A DNA stretch of 64,000 bases from assembly GCA_948099385.1 (NCBI GenBank), contig CANUEZ040000183.1, positions 992,001 to 1,056,000 of the forward strand, read 5' to 3'. The notes below the pieces were generated by a model. That model saw only the letters and a list, made by a program, of their open reading frames with translations. It made no database searches and was not told the origin of the DNA. Of the stretch, positions 34,451 through 44,935 are shown piece after piece. Origin of the DNA: Fasciola hepatica (Eukaryota; Platyhelminthes; Trematoda; Plagiorchiida; Fasciolidae). Each line of letters opens with the position of its first letter. Position 1 is the stretch's first letter. The position numbers and the translations under genes were made by a program.

Positions 34451-35127
34451 CCTACCTCGCTTACTATCAGCACGATTGCAGGGGCTCATGGTAACAACTC
34501 TAAGAGGCTGACCCTGCAGTTGACGTCTTTATCTGATGAGGGGACTGTAAAACTTCCGGAAGACTTTGCATTAGACAGCTTGCCAATAAGATCAATCGAC
34601 TCTATTAGATCGATCTCCAAGAGATGGTCTCATCTCAGAGAAATAGCGTTAAAAGTGTCTAGCCCCCACGTCGACATACTACTTGGATGCATTGTATCAA
34701 AGTCTCATTAGGTGCTTGAACGGAGCATGAAAAATCTAAAAGAACCATTCGCTACGCGAACGATACCTGGCCGGACACTTCTCGGACCCCTGACTAACGA
34801 ACCTCATCAATCGGCATCAATGAATTGCTTAACTGCTGCTGAAAGAAGTGCCTCTATAGAACACAATCAACTTTTCGACGTCGAATCCAGCGGTCCATCT
34901 CAAGAAAGCGAAGTTCACTCAAAAGAAGATCAGTCGTTGCTTTCGACGGTGAATTCAAAGACGGGACGCCACAATGGGCAAAACGAAGTTTCTATACCCA
35001 AGAGACCACCGTCAAGTCACCTATCAAGAAATGGAGAAATTGTCCGGAGGCGTTTGAAATATTTCAAAAAAGGACAATTTTGAGAAGCTCTGCTGAAATA
35101 TGAACACCAGCAGGTCACGCAGAGCAG
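34451..35127 (+). pseudogene. BEL-2 protease C-terminal part and RT N-terminus
   Basis: 34520-34711 and 34712-35083 are in series with one stop between them. They match the region between protease and RT in BEL-4 and BEL-5 (P-H-V-D-I-L-L-G-C; A-T-R-T-I-P-G-R-T-L-L-G-P). The last residues (S-R-N-G-E-I-V-R-R-R-L-K-Y) correspond to the RT N-terminal linker. The RT motifs that should follow are absent. Confidence 0.75.
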
Positions 35128-35128
35128 C

Positions 35129-35623
35129 TTGGAATTTGCCGACCTAGTCACAGTGTACGGTACCTGGGTGGAACTGCATGGCCGGCGGCGAAACAAAGTA
35201 TCCCTTGCCAAAACAAAGATAGCTGAGCTGGATTCAGTATCCCTAAACAAACTCAAAATGACTGCGCTGGTATCGGGTTTTAATAAGGCACTATTGCTAA
35301 AAGAGAACGGTACTACCATCGAACTCAGTCTTGCGTATTGGGCAGATCCTACAGTTGCCTTACGTTACAGGAAACGGGAAAAACAAAGAGCGTGTTCGAA
35401 ACATCCGAGAGCTAATCCACTCGTAGCAGGAAACGGCGAGGAAGATGTTCATGATTCGAGTTTGAAACCACATACAAAGGACAAAGCAGCTTGCAGATCA
35501 CCTCGCTCCGAGCTACCCAGCATTTTATTCCATTTCATGATCCACAACTATTCAAGTGGACCCATTTTTCCTGAACAGTGGCAAAATGTACTTAGTTCCA
35601 GTTTCTATCCGGCGTGCACATAG
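35129..35623 (+). pseudogene. BEL-2 RNase H fragment directly after the RT N-terminus
   Basis: The 164-residue frame fits BEL RNase H in order: V-T-V-Y-G-T-W (BEL-5: A-V-V-Y-G-R-W), L-A-K-T-K-I-A-E-L-D-S-V-S-L (BEL-5: F-A-K-A-R-V-D-P-L-K-S-V-S-I), and L-A-Y-W-A-D-P-T-V-A-L-R-Y (BEL-5: V-S-F-W-T-D-S-T-I-V-L-Y-Y). The last part may match the region just before integrase. About 1.2 kb of RT core is missing upstream. Confidence 0.65.
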
Positions 35624-36356
35624 GCGAAAAAGAAAAATTCACCAAGACTTCATTTGAACTGTTCAAGTGAGGTCTATTAGCTGTAAGCACATTGTGAAAC
35701 TATTCTTGCCCTTGAAGAAGAACATTTCATACAATATTGTGTCACATATTTTTTATACAGAAAAACTTGGAAGTACTCTGGTAGATGCCAGTATTCGGTC
35801 AATTTCCGTGTTCATGGGTATTTCTATACTGTCCGTCGCACACTTGTTTTCGAAACTTATTCATAGTCAGAAACCGGTTTCCATTTCTTTCGAAAAATTT
35901 AGCGCCTTAATTTTATGCAATTCTACTGGTTCGTGACCTTTCATTTTCACGCGATATCTCATTAGGCGTTGCACTTACGTTCAACTTGCGCTCTCATGCC
36001 TGTAAACAAAATAGGTCTGACCAATTGCTGCAATAGTTTACTGCTTGAGATAAGTATACTGAGCTTGCGCATCGAAATGTTTTACACTGCAAATCCCTCA
36101 TCTGCATCTTTCGTTTAATTGTGTGCTTCGGTCTCCTGATGAATATGCCAATCTGAAGTTGTGCAGCGGGATTTGGAATTAATTCCTTATGGATTGTGCA
36201 AACGATGACCACGGTGGAAACCTGTTTTATGCGCAGCTGGCACAGAAAGTTAGCAACCACAGGCACTGACAATAAGTTACAGGTAGGTGGGGTGAGAATC
36301 ACGACTCAATCCTCAACATTAGACAAACCTATTTCCGGAAGGATTTTGGCTGGCAG
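35624..36356. other. BEL-2 3' internal region, no integrase seen
   Basis: About 730 bp between RNase H and the 3' LTR, where an integrase of roughly 1.3 kb would be expected. No HHCC or DDE motif on either strand. Possibly all 3' UTR. Confidence 0.55.
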
Positions 36357-36714
36357 CGTAAAGAACAAATACTGAAAATCCTTCTGAATTTTCAACATGC
36401 TTTGCTAATTTGACTATGTTTAACATTACCTTGGAGAGCTTGCTCAAATACCACACTTTTCACGTTTGTTTATCCATGTGAGACATTTGAATTTGGCTTT
36501 TAACCGCTTCTGACTGTCGTGCTTGAGCCATGGGGTTTTGAGCCTTTGAGTTTTACTGTGAAGTCTATTTGGCCGCATACTTGAGGTTTGTACATATTTG
36601 TACCCTTTGTGAATGTCAATTTAGCGCAGTAGGAACTACGAATCAATCTTGTTCTGATTTTGGGATTCGTTTGAATTGGCTACGGGTTGCTCGATTTGCG
36701 AGAATTGACTTACA
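36357..36714 (+). repeat. BEL-2 3' LTR
   Basis: Begins CGTAAAGAAC (first T changed to C) and ends GACTTACA. Near-identical to the 5' LTR at 32592-32949. Confidence 0.92.
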
Positions 36715-37215
36715 TATAGTAATAGCTGTGGTTCTATAATATTCCCAGACATACCACAGTCACATTCACCTAATACACGTTTATACTTCATGGTCCCCAC
36801 CAAAACGTGCCGTGGGGCTGATTGTTCCTCCTTTATCACTGAAATTGTGGAAGATATAACCCTTAAATGATGGTTGTTAATATTTGCTCATATACCGGAG
36901 TGCGACCTTAGCCATAACATCCATACGCACACACAAACACCCACACGAACATACGAGGCCGAGGCACAACTGCTCTCCCGAGGACAGCTCGTACGCTCCT
37001 CCTTCAGGCCCACCATCGATCAGCCTTTTTCATGGACGACGCAGAGTAACCGTTTGTCGGTGTCGCCACCGGATCAGGCGCGATCGTGAGTAGAGCGTTG
37101 AAGACGATGTATTAGGTGCGCGCACTGACAGCGAGGTCTACATAGGCAGGAAGAATCAGTACCCTTATTCCAATGCTTTGACTATGCTAAGATTCGGGAG
37201 GGTTTCAGTGGGGTG
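36715..37215 (+). other. BEL-1p 3' UTR remainder
   Basis: Aligns with the reverse complement of 16575-17060 in BEL-1m but with many substitutions, unlike the identical coding part. It contains a CA-rich tract near 36925-36950 and a purine-rich stretch just before the 3' LTR (gggtttcagtggggtg, about 37199-37214) that is a good polypurine-tract candidate for plus-strand priming. Confidence 0.65.
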
Positions 37216-37591
37216 TGTAACAACCGGTAGTAAAATAATCCCCCCAAAACACTGCAACTCCATGTTTCCCTAGCATCACTCACTTATTTACACCATTGAC
37301 TTGTTTTATGCACCGTATGCTTTTACGAACCAAAGTTTGTTTGTTCGCGTCCAGTGCGCTATTCCGTCATATCCTTGTTCTGGGCCTGCGTGACGCACGA
37401 GCTTCTTCCTCGAAAGCCGCAATTCGGTTCTCGTTTTTTGAGTCCCTGTGAAAGCGTGACTGAGGTTTGTACCTGCTTCTTGTCGTTGTTCATTTGATAA
37501 TCTAGTATCGTAGAATTTAACGGTTAATCGCGTTCTGCTTTCGGGATCCTTTGCGAATTTGGCTACGCGTTGCTCAAACTGTTTTTCCACA
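37216..37591 (+). repeat. BEL-1p 3' LTR
   Basis: Starts TGTAACAACCGG and ends near TTTCCACA; 376 bp. Its core is almost identical, in inverted orientation, to the solo LTR at 45984-46355, and far more different from its own 5' LTR. Confidence 0.85.
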
Positions 37592-37599
37592 ATGATCAA
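37306..37599 (-). other. Antisense open frame across the LTR (97 codons)
   Basis: Reads F-E-Q-x-V-A-K-F-A, then D-P-E-S-R-T-R-L, then V-K-F-Y-D-T. The same frame is open in the solo LTR at 45984-46355 and is kept without frame-breaking indels, but with one or two stops, in the LTRs at 16200-16574 and 21730-22102. Not recognised as any family. It may be chance. Confidence 0.25.
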
Positions 37600-38553
37600 T
37601 ACTCCCTGTTGCGGTTGCGGCTGTAGATTCTGACGAACTAGTTCATGGTTTTTAACTAGGTGTAACAGTAGTTGTGCAAGTGATAGCTCACCTTCACACT
37701 GTTGGTTAGTCTCTTCTCACAATCGTACCCTGCTTATCACGGCTGGGCTTGGGCTAATTTTCTGGCCGTCTTGCAGGCGGCTTATGTGTATTGGGCGCTG
37801 TGAAGCATGTATTGAGCCCATAACTTTCTACAAACTATTAACACCCTTGCAATCTTCGGCCTCCCTCAAGGTGGACGATTCCCATTCCTTCACTGTGTTA
37901 CCGAGGTAAATCCGTCGGCCTAGCTTATCGGCCTAGCTTATCGGCGCGGTTTTCATTGCCCTCTATTTTTCCTCCCTAGATAGTTCCGGCCCTTCCGCGT
38001 ACCGAGATATGCTTGGTTCCCCTACCCCCAAGTTAAACCTCATCTACTCTAGAGTGGTTCCGAACCAACTTAGATCCTGTTTTGTCGTGCGGTAAAATGC
38101 TGTGACTCACTTAGCGCCATCAGTAGAAATTGTATTAGTTCAGAACGTTCTTCCCCGTCTGCTTGCCGTTCTCTATAGAAAATAACCCTACCGGCTTCCG
38201 GCCCGGGCGGAAGCAATGTGCAGTAGTTTGTACTTTGGGCTTTACAAGTGTAAAAAGGACCTCTCACGGATTATAACTAGCTCTTGCGAGGAGGAGTACC
38301 CTTCTACCCAGCCTAGCGCCAATTCTACCCCGTTCGTAGGAGGTGTAGTCGCAAAATTACATGTCACTGAGTCCTCTCCAGCCACGCCTCGGTGACAGCC
38401 GTGATCACTGAGCCATTCTATCCAGCCAGTACTTCCCTCCTCACCTTCTAAGCCACAAGAGTTTGCGTATCATATGGTGGCACATCCTGCCCAGTCATCT
38501 GCCCCGGTTATAAGCTTTTAGGCCGTTGTGCTATCGGGAGTAAGTCTCGAGTC
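37592..38553. other. Unassigned stretch
   Basis: No coding domain recognised. A direct duplication of cggcctagcttat sits at about 37916-37942. Otherwise featureless to me. Confidence 0.4.
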
Positions 38554-39988
38554 CAGTTCAGTTCAAATTGCGCAGGAGTGGTAAAAGCTATGGACCATCG
38601 AGTGTCGAGACTCCTTCAGATGGTATGCCCACCGGCTATGCACACGCCAACGCACAATGTATTTCTCTGAGTCCTAGAGAAGTTCAAGGTTCAGCTCCCA
38701 CAATTTTAAAAGCCGTCTACCATATTGGCCAGTTTCTTACTCTAGTGAGCTCTTCGATCTCCGGGTGTTTCAACATTATGAAGAGTCGCCTTTTCGTCGT
38801 ACTTGCGTCTGGAAATGGTTGTAAGGGAAATCATGGATTAGACCGGCCTCAAATCTCCGCTCCGGTTGACCACGGGTCGAAGCTGTTAGTCGTCCTCTGT
38901 GCCTGACCAGTGATCTCATGGGGAAAAACATTCAAGTCAGCCAATGAGAGGGGAGCACAAAGGTGACGGAGAAGGTTCTGATAGCCACCCTTACCAAACT
39001 ATCCCTCCGAGGTCCCACCTATTAGGCTTTTAAGGCGTAAGCCGAAGTTGCTTCAATTACCTCCCCCCGTCAGCTTACTCCAAAGGTCGAAGAACCTCAC
39101 AGTGAACGAATGGCTCCTGGCATATTATCTTACACGGTCATCCGAGAGTTGGAACCTGCGTATTCGCAGTCCGTCATCTCCCGAAGACTGAAGAGAGTCT
39201 TCCAAGGTCCAGCTGGTGTGTCCACTGTTTTAACAGCCTTGAACACTTCTATTAGACCCCCCATAATCTCCTTCTTTTTGACGGGGAGGCTTTTGTCTTT
39301 TACGACCTTTGTTCATAGCCTGGCCCCCAGCAACTTCCAAAAAACCTGGTAAATCGCCGTTATATTTGCTCCAGGGTATTTGCCCGCGCAGAGAGACGAG
39401 CTCCAGGCCTGAACGCAGTATTTTATTATGGGTCTAGCTTCTGCCCTGTATGTTCACACTAAGACTTTTCGACCCCTCGAACTTGCCAAATGCTTCAGTT
39501 GGTAGAACGCGCTTAAGGCTCTTTGCGAAACATTCAAATTTCCTGCCTGGTTTAGGGTCCGACGTAATTGCCACTACCAAATCCCCAACTTTCACTGTTT
39601 ATGCACCCACAGTCTGATTGCCTGATGGGCACGAGTCGGAATAGGCCGTGGTTCTATCAGCAGCGATGACTGGTATTTGTTAACTTTGGTGGGGAAGTCC
39701 CACACCACCGGCCACGAACATAAGATACCCAGATCCCTCTGTGCTGTATCATTCGCAACCTATCTGGACAGTCTTACATCTTCCGAAAATGTGTGGCACT
39801 TACACTCCAGTTCACTTCCTGGGTCAGTGATGGACAAGGTTAACGGCAGAAGGCCCAGGACAAAACCCGGTAGTACGCCGTTACGCAGTCTTCCCTCCAC
39901 CCCCACATGGAACCAAATTCCACTGAGTCCTGTGATGGTCTCTCCCTACCAAAGGACCCAACCGGAATTCTTTCAACTAACTAGTCAA
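38554..39988 (-). mobile_element. LINE-A-like fragment, RT C-terminal part and 3' UTR
   Basis: In minus sense it begins next to the (CTGAA) tail of the neighbouring LINE-A end (39989) and finishes in its own short tail (cagttcagttca at 38554-38565). The translation of about 39300-39600 shows A-I-T-S-D-P-K-P-G-R and K-Y-C-V-Q-A-W-S-S, the post-RT region of LINE-A (compare V-R-P-Q-L-E-G-S-V-Q-A in the 57.6-kb copy). About 39230-39280 gives G-G-L-I-E-V-F-K-A-V-K. Multiple stops. Confidence 0.65.
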
Positions 39989-40533
39989 CAGTTCAGTTCA
40001 GTTCAGTTCAGTCTGCACAGGACAGGTAATGGTCAAGGCCAATCGAGCGTCCAGAATTCCTTCGATGGTATGCACACCAGTTATGCACCCACCACTGCCG
40101 AGTGTATTTGATCGAATCCCCGCTAAAACGGAGAGGGAAACGGAAAACCTCATCGCACATCAACTGCGAGAGACATTATGCATCGTGAGCGTTCACTGAG
40201 ACAGTATGCAATGAGGGAAAAAGTCTGCTAAAACATACTCCAGAAGGACCACAGTGCTACCCATCATCCATCTAGTTGATATACTCAAGGCTCACTACAA
40301 TGAAAGATCTCGTACCACTTGCGATCTAGGGCATCTTTGAAGGATTGGACTGTCTGCAGATCTACCATTTCACCAGGCAGACCGTTCCAACTGTTCACAA
40401 CCCTGTTGCTGAAGAAGTGCGATCTATCCATCAACCTAGATCGGGCTTTTATCAACTTCTTTTCATGTCCCCTTGTTCTGGAGTCTACAGCGAATTGGAA
40501 GAGACTATCTGGTCTAATGTCTGAAAAATACAC
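39989..40533 (-). mobile_element. LINE-A 3' end with (CTGAA)n tail
   Basis: The C-terminal 82 residues of LINE-A ORF2 (40285-40533: S-H-F-F-S-N-R-V-V-N-S-W-N-G-L-P) are open and nearly identical to 57047-57277. A 270-bp 3' UTR follows, then the pentanucleotide tail (39989-40011 as TTCAG repeats on the plus strand). 5'-truncated; the Penelope pair starts just beyond. Confidence 0.85.
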
Positions 40534-40539
40534 ATTGCA

Positions 40540-42442
40540 TCATATAGAAGTTCAAATCGGCGAAACAATTGTTTTTCAGCAATTCATTCTCAAGCCATTT
40601 ACGGATTACATAGTAGACACTAGACAAAAGATCATGAACATGGACATGGAATAAACACCAATCATGGGCAGGGGTTTGTCAGTCAAGTTATCCTTATCAT
40701 GTGATTGGTTTATCTAGCTGACGCCTTCTAGGTAACCGGACGGTAGGTTCATGCGGCCTTGTTCAGTCTTGGGCCAGGGGAGTTGGAGTGCCCGGACCAA
40801 ACGCTTTTGGGCGTACAGGTCAGGGGTCAGCTTCCTTATTCCGACTGCCTCGGCTATCGCTAGAGTGCGCAACTGAACACCTTTGCATTTGTTTGGGGGG
40901 ACACGATAAAGAACTTTGAAAGCGGCTTCCGGATTCACCTGATGTCCAGTATCGACCAAATGCGCTAAGATTGCGCTATTTATCGATCCAGTTTGTCCTT
41001 GACTCAACCAGCGTGGATGATGCTCTTTAATCCGAGTTGATAGCTGTCGTGCCGTTCGACCTACATAAGATGCGTCACAAACACATCTGAAAGAGTATAC
41101 GACCACTGATGAGGTCAGCATCGGCAGCCTATCCTTGTTCTGAATCTGGATTAGAGGAGCCCCTCGGAACAAACACCGTAGTGTGGCGGCATTGAAAGTA
41201 TTTCGAATTTCTCTCCCTAGTCGACGGTTTAAGATTTCACTAACAATATCGCCTTTAAATGGCAAACTAATATGAAGATCTTTCTTCCTTACGGTTTCCA
41301 CGGTGATTTTTGGCACTCTTTCGGTAAGATTTCTTTCGATAAACCGATCCGGGTAACTGTTCTCACGTAGGGTGTTTCTTATAAGCATTAATTCGTCATC
41401 TAAAGTCTCTGTGGAACAAATTTCCCTCGCTCTGAAAGCCAGGCATTTTACTAAGTTTTGCTTCTGTTGCATACTAAAAAAACTGTTAAAATTGGGATAT
41501 TGGCCGCTCCACGTTTGTTTTCGGTGCACATTTCGCTGGATCCGACCATCCTCCATTCTCGTGAGAGTCACATCGAGAAATGATAGTTGATTGTTTATAT
41601 CGCGTTTAGTTGTAAAGCGTACTGCTTTGTGTGCCTCATTGAATATTGTTTGCACAAAATTAAGGTCACAATCAACGTCAGTCACGCAAAATATGTCATC
41701 CACATAACGATGGTAATGATCAAAGCTGTCAATTGTAGATTTCAGCTTGGTTCTTTCTAACTTCGCTAGGAATGCGTCGGCAAGAAATAGACCTAGTGGT
41801 GATCCCATAGCCACAACATCCCGTTGTCTGTACAAAGTTCCATGAAATAGAAACTGAACATTAAGTGTGCATCGAAGCAAGAGCTCGCGCAAACCTTCTA
41901 GTGGTAAACCGACGTTCATATTATTCTCTTTTATGTAGTTCACCACGAAGTCAATGGTTTCTGTTAGTGGTACATTCGTGAATAGAGACTCAACGTCAAA
42001 CAAAAACATTATTTTGTCACTCATATTGACATCTTTTATTCGCTCTATGAAATCAAATGTGTCGTTGAGACTGTGTATAGCCATATGTTTTTTGATTGGT
42101 TCCAGTAACTCAAATAACCATCGAGCGACATTATGGTAGGGTGAATTTGTCATTGATAGGATGGGGCGAATCGGTGTTCCAGGTTTGTGGATCTTGGGGA
42201 GTCCGTACAGCCTGGGGATTGTAGATCCCGTGGGTCTTAGCTGCTCGTACAATTGGTTTGAAACAAAACCAGCATCCCTCATGTGTTTCAAAGTAGTTTT
42301 TATCTGGCGCTCAACCTGTTGAGTTGAGTCTGTCTCACCAGGACTAGTGCTGAATTTGGTTTCATCACTCAGAATTGCTGTGAGTTTTCCAATGTAGTCA
42401 CATCTGTCCATCACCACTATTCCACTACCTTTGTCAGGTCTC
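40540..42442 (-). mobile_element. Penelope-like element copy 1 (PLE-m), 5'-truncated
   Basis: The left arm of an inverted pair with 43026-44928. It lacks the first roughly 170 residues of the PLE protein that copy 2 shows, and its 5' end is joined directly to the region where copy 2 begins. The outer end extends about 170 bp past the stop codon and ends near LINE-A. Confidence 0.88.
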
Positions 42443-42480
42443 TCTCCGACGACATCGGATCTACCCAAATAGTAAATCAC
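40714..42480 (-). CDS. Penelope-like reverse transcriptase with GIY-YIG endonuclease (PLE-m, N-truncated but open)
   Basis: 588 residues without a stop. The first about 12 residues lie outside the repeat and are not PLE. RT landmarks: G-L-P-K-I-H-K-P-G-T-P-I-R-P-I-L-S (about 90-107), motif A F-D-V-E-S-L-F-T-N (about 160-170), A-M-G-S-P-L-G-L-F-L-A-D (motif B, about 222-235) and Y-V-D-D-I-F (motif C, about 258-263). A GIY-YIG-type domain follows near 455-520 (Y-S-F-R-C, then C-D-A-S-Y-V-G-R-T, then R-I-K-E-H-H). PLE proteins copy RNA at a nicked target and often sit as partial or inverted copies. All catalytic RT aspartates are present, but the N-terminal domain is missing, so activity is doubtful. 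Confidence 0.9.
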   Translation of the reverse strand: MIYYLGRSDVVGERPDKGSGIVVMDRCDYIGKLTAILSDETKFSTSPGETDSTQQVERQIKTTLKHMRDAGFVSNQLYEQLRPTGSTIPRLYGLPKIHKPGTPIRPILSMTNSPYHNVARWLFELLEPIKKHMAIHSLNDTFDFIERIKDVNMSDKIMFLFDVESLFTNVPLTETIDFVVNYIKENNMNVGLPLEGLRELLLRCTLNVQFLFHGTLYRQRDVVAMGSPLGLFLADAFLAKLERTKLKSTIDSFDHYHRYVDDIFCVTDVDCDLNFVQTIFNEAHKAVRFTTKRDINNQLSFLDVTLTRMEDGRIQRNVHRKQTWSGQYPNFNSFFSMQQKQNLVKCLAFRAREICSTETLDDELMLIRNTLRENSYPDRFIERNLTERVPKITVETVRKKDLHISLPFKGDIVSEILNRRLGREIRNTFNAATLRCLFRGAPLIQIQNKDRLPMLTSSVVVYSFRCVCDASYVGRTARQLSTRIKEHHPRWLSQGQTGSINSAILAHLVDTGHQVNPEAAFKVLYRVPPNKCKGVQLRTLAIAEAVGIRKLTPDLYAQKRLVRALQLPWPKTEQGRMNLPSGYLEGVS

Positions 42481-42488
42481 TTCGGCGG

Positions 42489-44935
42489 TGTGTGGTAAAT
42501 CAATGTGACACTTTACGTTCTAAACTATCGGAATACGAACGGAATATTTCACAACGTCAGCACTTCATAGATTGCTTAATTGGAGACTTGAGAATAATGT
42601 TCCTTACCTACGCTGGAGCTATCCTGGATTCTGGAACAAGGAAGAAACAAAATGCATTGAAGAAAGGGATGGAAGCCAAGACTCCTCAGTGTGTTTTCCC
42701 TAATCAACCCAATCGGTATGTGCATAACTGCTCTAACTTGAATTTGAATGATCATATGATCGAGGCCTTATCACTTGGTCCTAAGTTCCGTATCCCTACG
42801 CGGAAACGTCACAAGTTTGATTACTAGGTGCATTTTGAAACCGTATATTCTCAAACTCAAGGGTTGATGCCAACATCTAATGAAGCATAAGAGGAACTCA
42901 AGTCAACCCTAGTGAACACTTGCCATTCATATCGAAAGATTAACCCGAGACTACAAAGGCCAGTCAAAAAAGAGCATTCAGATGCAGTGAAGGAATTGTT
43001 GAATAATAAAGATATCTTACTGAGCAGACCTGACAAAGGTAGTGGAATAGTGGTGATGGACAGATGTGACTACATTGGAAAACTCACAGCAATTCTGAGT
43101 GATGAAACCAAATTCAGCACTAGTCCTGGTGAGACAGACTCAACTCAACAGGTTGAGCGCCAGATAAAAACTACTTTGAAACACATGAGGGATGCTGGTT
43201 TTGTTTCAAACCAATTGTACGAGCAGCTAAGACCCACGGGATCTACAATCCCCAGGCTGTACGGACTCCCCAAGATCCACAAACCTGGAACACCGATTCG
43301 CCCCATCCTATCAATGACAAATTCACCCTACCATAATGTCGCTCGATGGTTATCTGAGTTACTGGAACCAATCAAAAAACATATGGCTATACACAGTCTC
43401 AACGACACATTTGATTTCATAGAGCGAATAAAAGATGTCAATATGAGTGACAAAATAATGTTTTCGTTTGACGTTGAGTCTCTATTCACGAATGTACCAC
43501 TAACAGAAACCATTGACTTCGTGGTGAACTACATAAAAGAGAATAATATGAACGTCGGTTTACCACTAGAAGGTTTGCGCGAGCTCTTGCTTCGATGCAC
43601 ACTTAATGTTCAGTTTCTATTTCATGGAACTTTGTACAGACAACGGGATGTTGTGGCTATGGGATCACCACTAGGTCTATTTCTTGCCGACGCATTCCTA
43701 GCGAAGTTAGAAAGAACCAAGCTGAAATCTACAATTGACAGCTTTGATCATTACCATCGTTATGTGGATGACATATTTTGCGTGACTGACGTTGATTGTG
43801 ACCTTAATTTTGTGCAAACAATATTCAATGAGGCACACAAAGCAGTACGCTTTACAACTAAACGCGATATAAACAATCAACTATCATTTCTCGATGTGAC
43901 TCTCACGAGAATGGAGGATGGTCGGATCCAGCGAAATGTGCACCGAAAACAAACGTGGAGCGGCCAATATCCCAATTTTAACAGTTTTTTTTAGTATGCA
44001 ACAGAAGCAAAACTTAGTAAAATGCCTGGCTTTCAGAGCGAGGGAAATTTGTTCCACAGAGACTTTAGATGACGAATTAATGCTTATAAGAAACACCCTA
44101 CGTGAGAACAGTTACCCGGATCGGTTTATCGAAAGAAATCTTACCGAAAGAGTGCCAAAAATCACCGTGGAAACCGTAAGGAAGAAAGATCTTCATATTA
44201 GTTTGCCATTTAAAGGCGATATTGTTAGTGAAATCTTAAACCGTCGACTAGGGAGAGAAATTCGAAATACTTTCAATGCCGCCACACTACGGTGTTTGTT
44301 CCGAGGGGCTCCTCTAATCCAGATTCAGAACAAGGATAGGCTGCCGATGCTGACCTCATCAGTGGTCGTATACTCTTTCAGATGTGTTTGTGACGCATCT
44401 TATGTAGGTCGAACGGCACGACAGCTATCAACTCGGATTAAAGAGCATCATCCACGCTGGTTGAGTCAAGGACAAACTGGATCGATAAATAGCGCAATCT
44501 TAGCGCATTTGGTCGATACTGGACATCAGGTGAATCCGGAAGCCGCTTTCAAAGTTCTTTATCGTGTCCCCCCAAACAAATGCAAAGGTGTTCAGTTGCG
44601 CACTCTAGCGATAGCCGAGGCAGTCGGAATAAGGAAGCTGACCCCTGACCTGTACGCCCAAAAGCGTTTGGTCCGGGCACTCCAACTCCCCTGGCCCAAG
44701 ACTGAACAAGGCCGCATGAACCTACCGTCCGGTTACCTAGAAGGCGTCAGCTAGATAAACCAATCACATGATAAGGATAACTTGACTGACAAACCCCTGC
44801 CCATGATTGGTGTTTATTCCATGTCCATGTTCATGATCTTTTGTCTAGTGTCTACTATGTAATCCGTAAATGGCTTGAGAATGAATTGCTGAAAAACAAT
44901 TGTTTCGCCGATTTGGACTTCTATATGGTGTAAAA
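42489..44935 (+). mobile_element. Penelope-like element copy 2 (PLE-p), nearly complete
   Basis: The right arm of the pair. Coding sequence starts by about 42492 and the element runs to about 44935, including the PLE-specific N-terminal region absent from copy 1. Mirror coordinates with copy 1 sum to 85,468 (85,467 beyond the homopolymer indel). Confidence 0.88.
42492..44754 (+). pseudogene. PLE-p reverse transcriptase-GIY-YIG gene with two stops and one frameshift
   Basis: The N-terminal part (42492-42827) has the PLE-typical A-L-S-L-G-P-K-F-R-I-P-T-R block. Two in-frame stops (TAG at about 42825, TAA at about 42888) separate it from the RT frame 42912-43994; all three parts share one frame. 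RT motifs: F-S-F-D-V-E-S-L-F-T-N and Y-V-D-D-I-F. A run of eight T at 43985-43992 (seven in PLE-m) shifts the frame; the rest, including the GIY-YIG domain, continues in 43918-44754. Apart from the indel, only a few residues differ from PLE-m (for example S for F before D-V-E). Confidence 0.9.

Larger units (their letters stand above)
32592..36714 (+). mobile_element. BEL-2: internally deleted BEL/Pao element nested in the BEL-1p 3' UTR
   Basis: 4123 bp bounded by two 358-bp LTRs that differ at only about eight positions. Flanks are tgtag (32587-32591) and tatag (36715-36719), a 5-bp target duplication with one mismatch. Inside: Gag, zinc knuckles, protease, RT N-terminus, then RNase H, with RT core and integrase missing. 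It is younger than the BEL-1p copy it interrupts. Confidence 0.9.
27269..37591 (+). mobile_element. BEL-1p: BEL/Pao retrotransposon, plus strand, split by nested BEL-2
   Basis: 5' LTR 27269-27643; Gag, PR, RT, RH and IN between 27676 and 32466; 3' UTR start 32467-32591; BEL-2 insertion 32592-36714; 3' UTR remainder 36715-37215; 3' LTR 37216-37591. The continuation across BEL-2 is shown by alignment with the BEL-1m 3' UTR (for example cctcctttatcac and gaccttag-type blocks at 36830-36910). The 5' and 3' LTRs belong to visibly different subtypes, although they flank one element. Without the insert it would be about 6.2 kb, normal for BEL. Confidence 0.88.
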
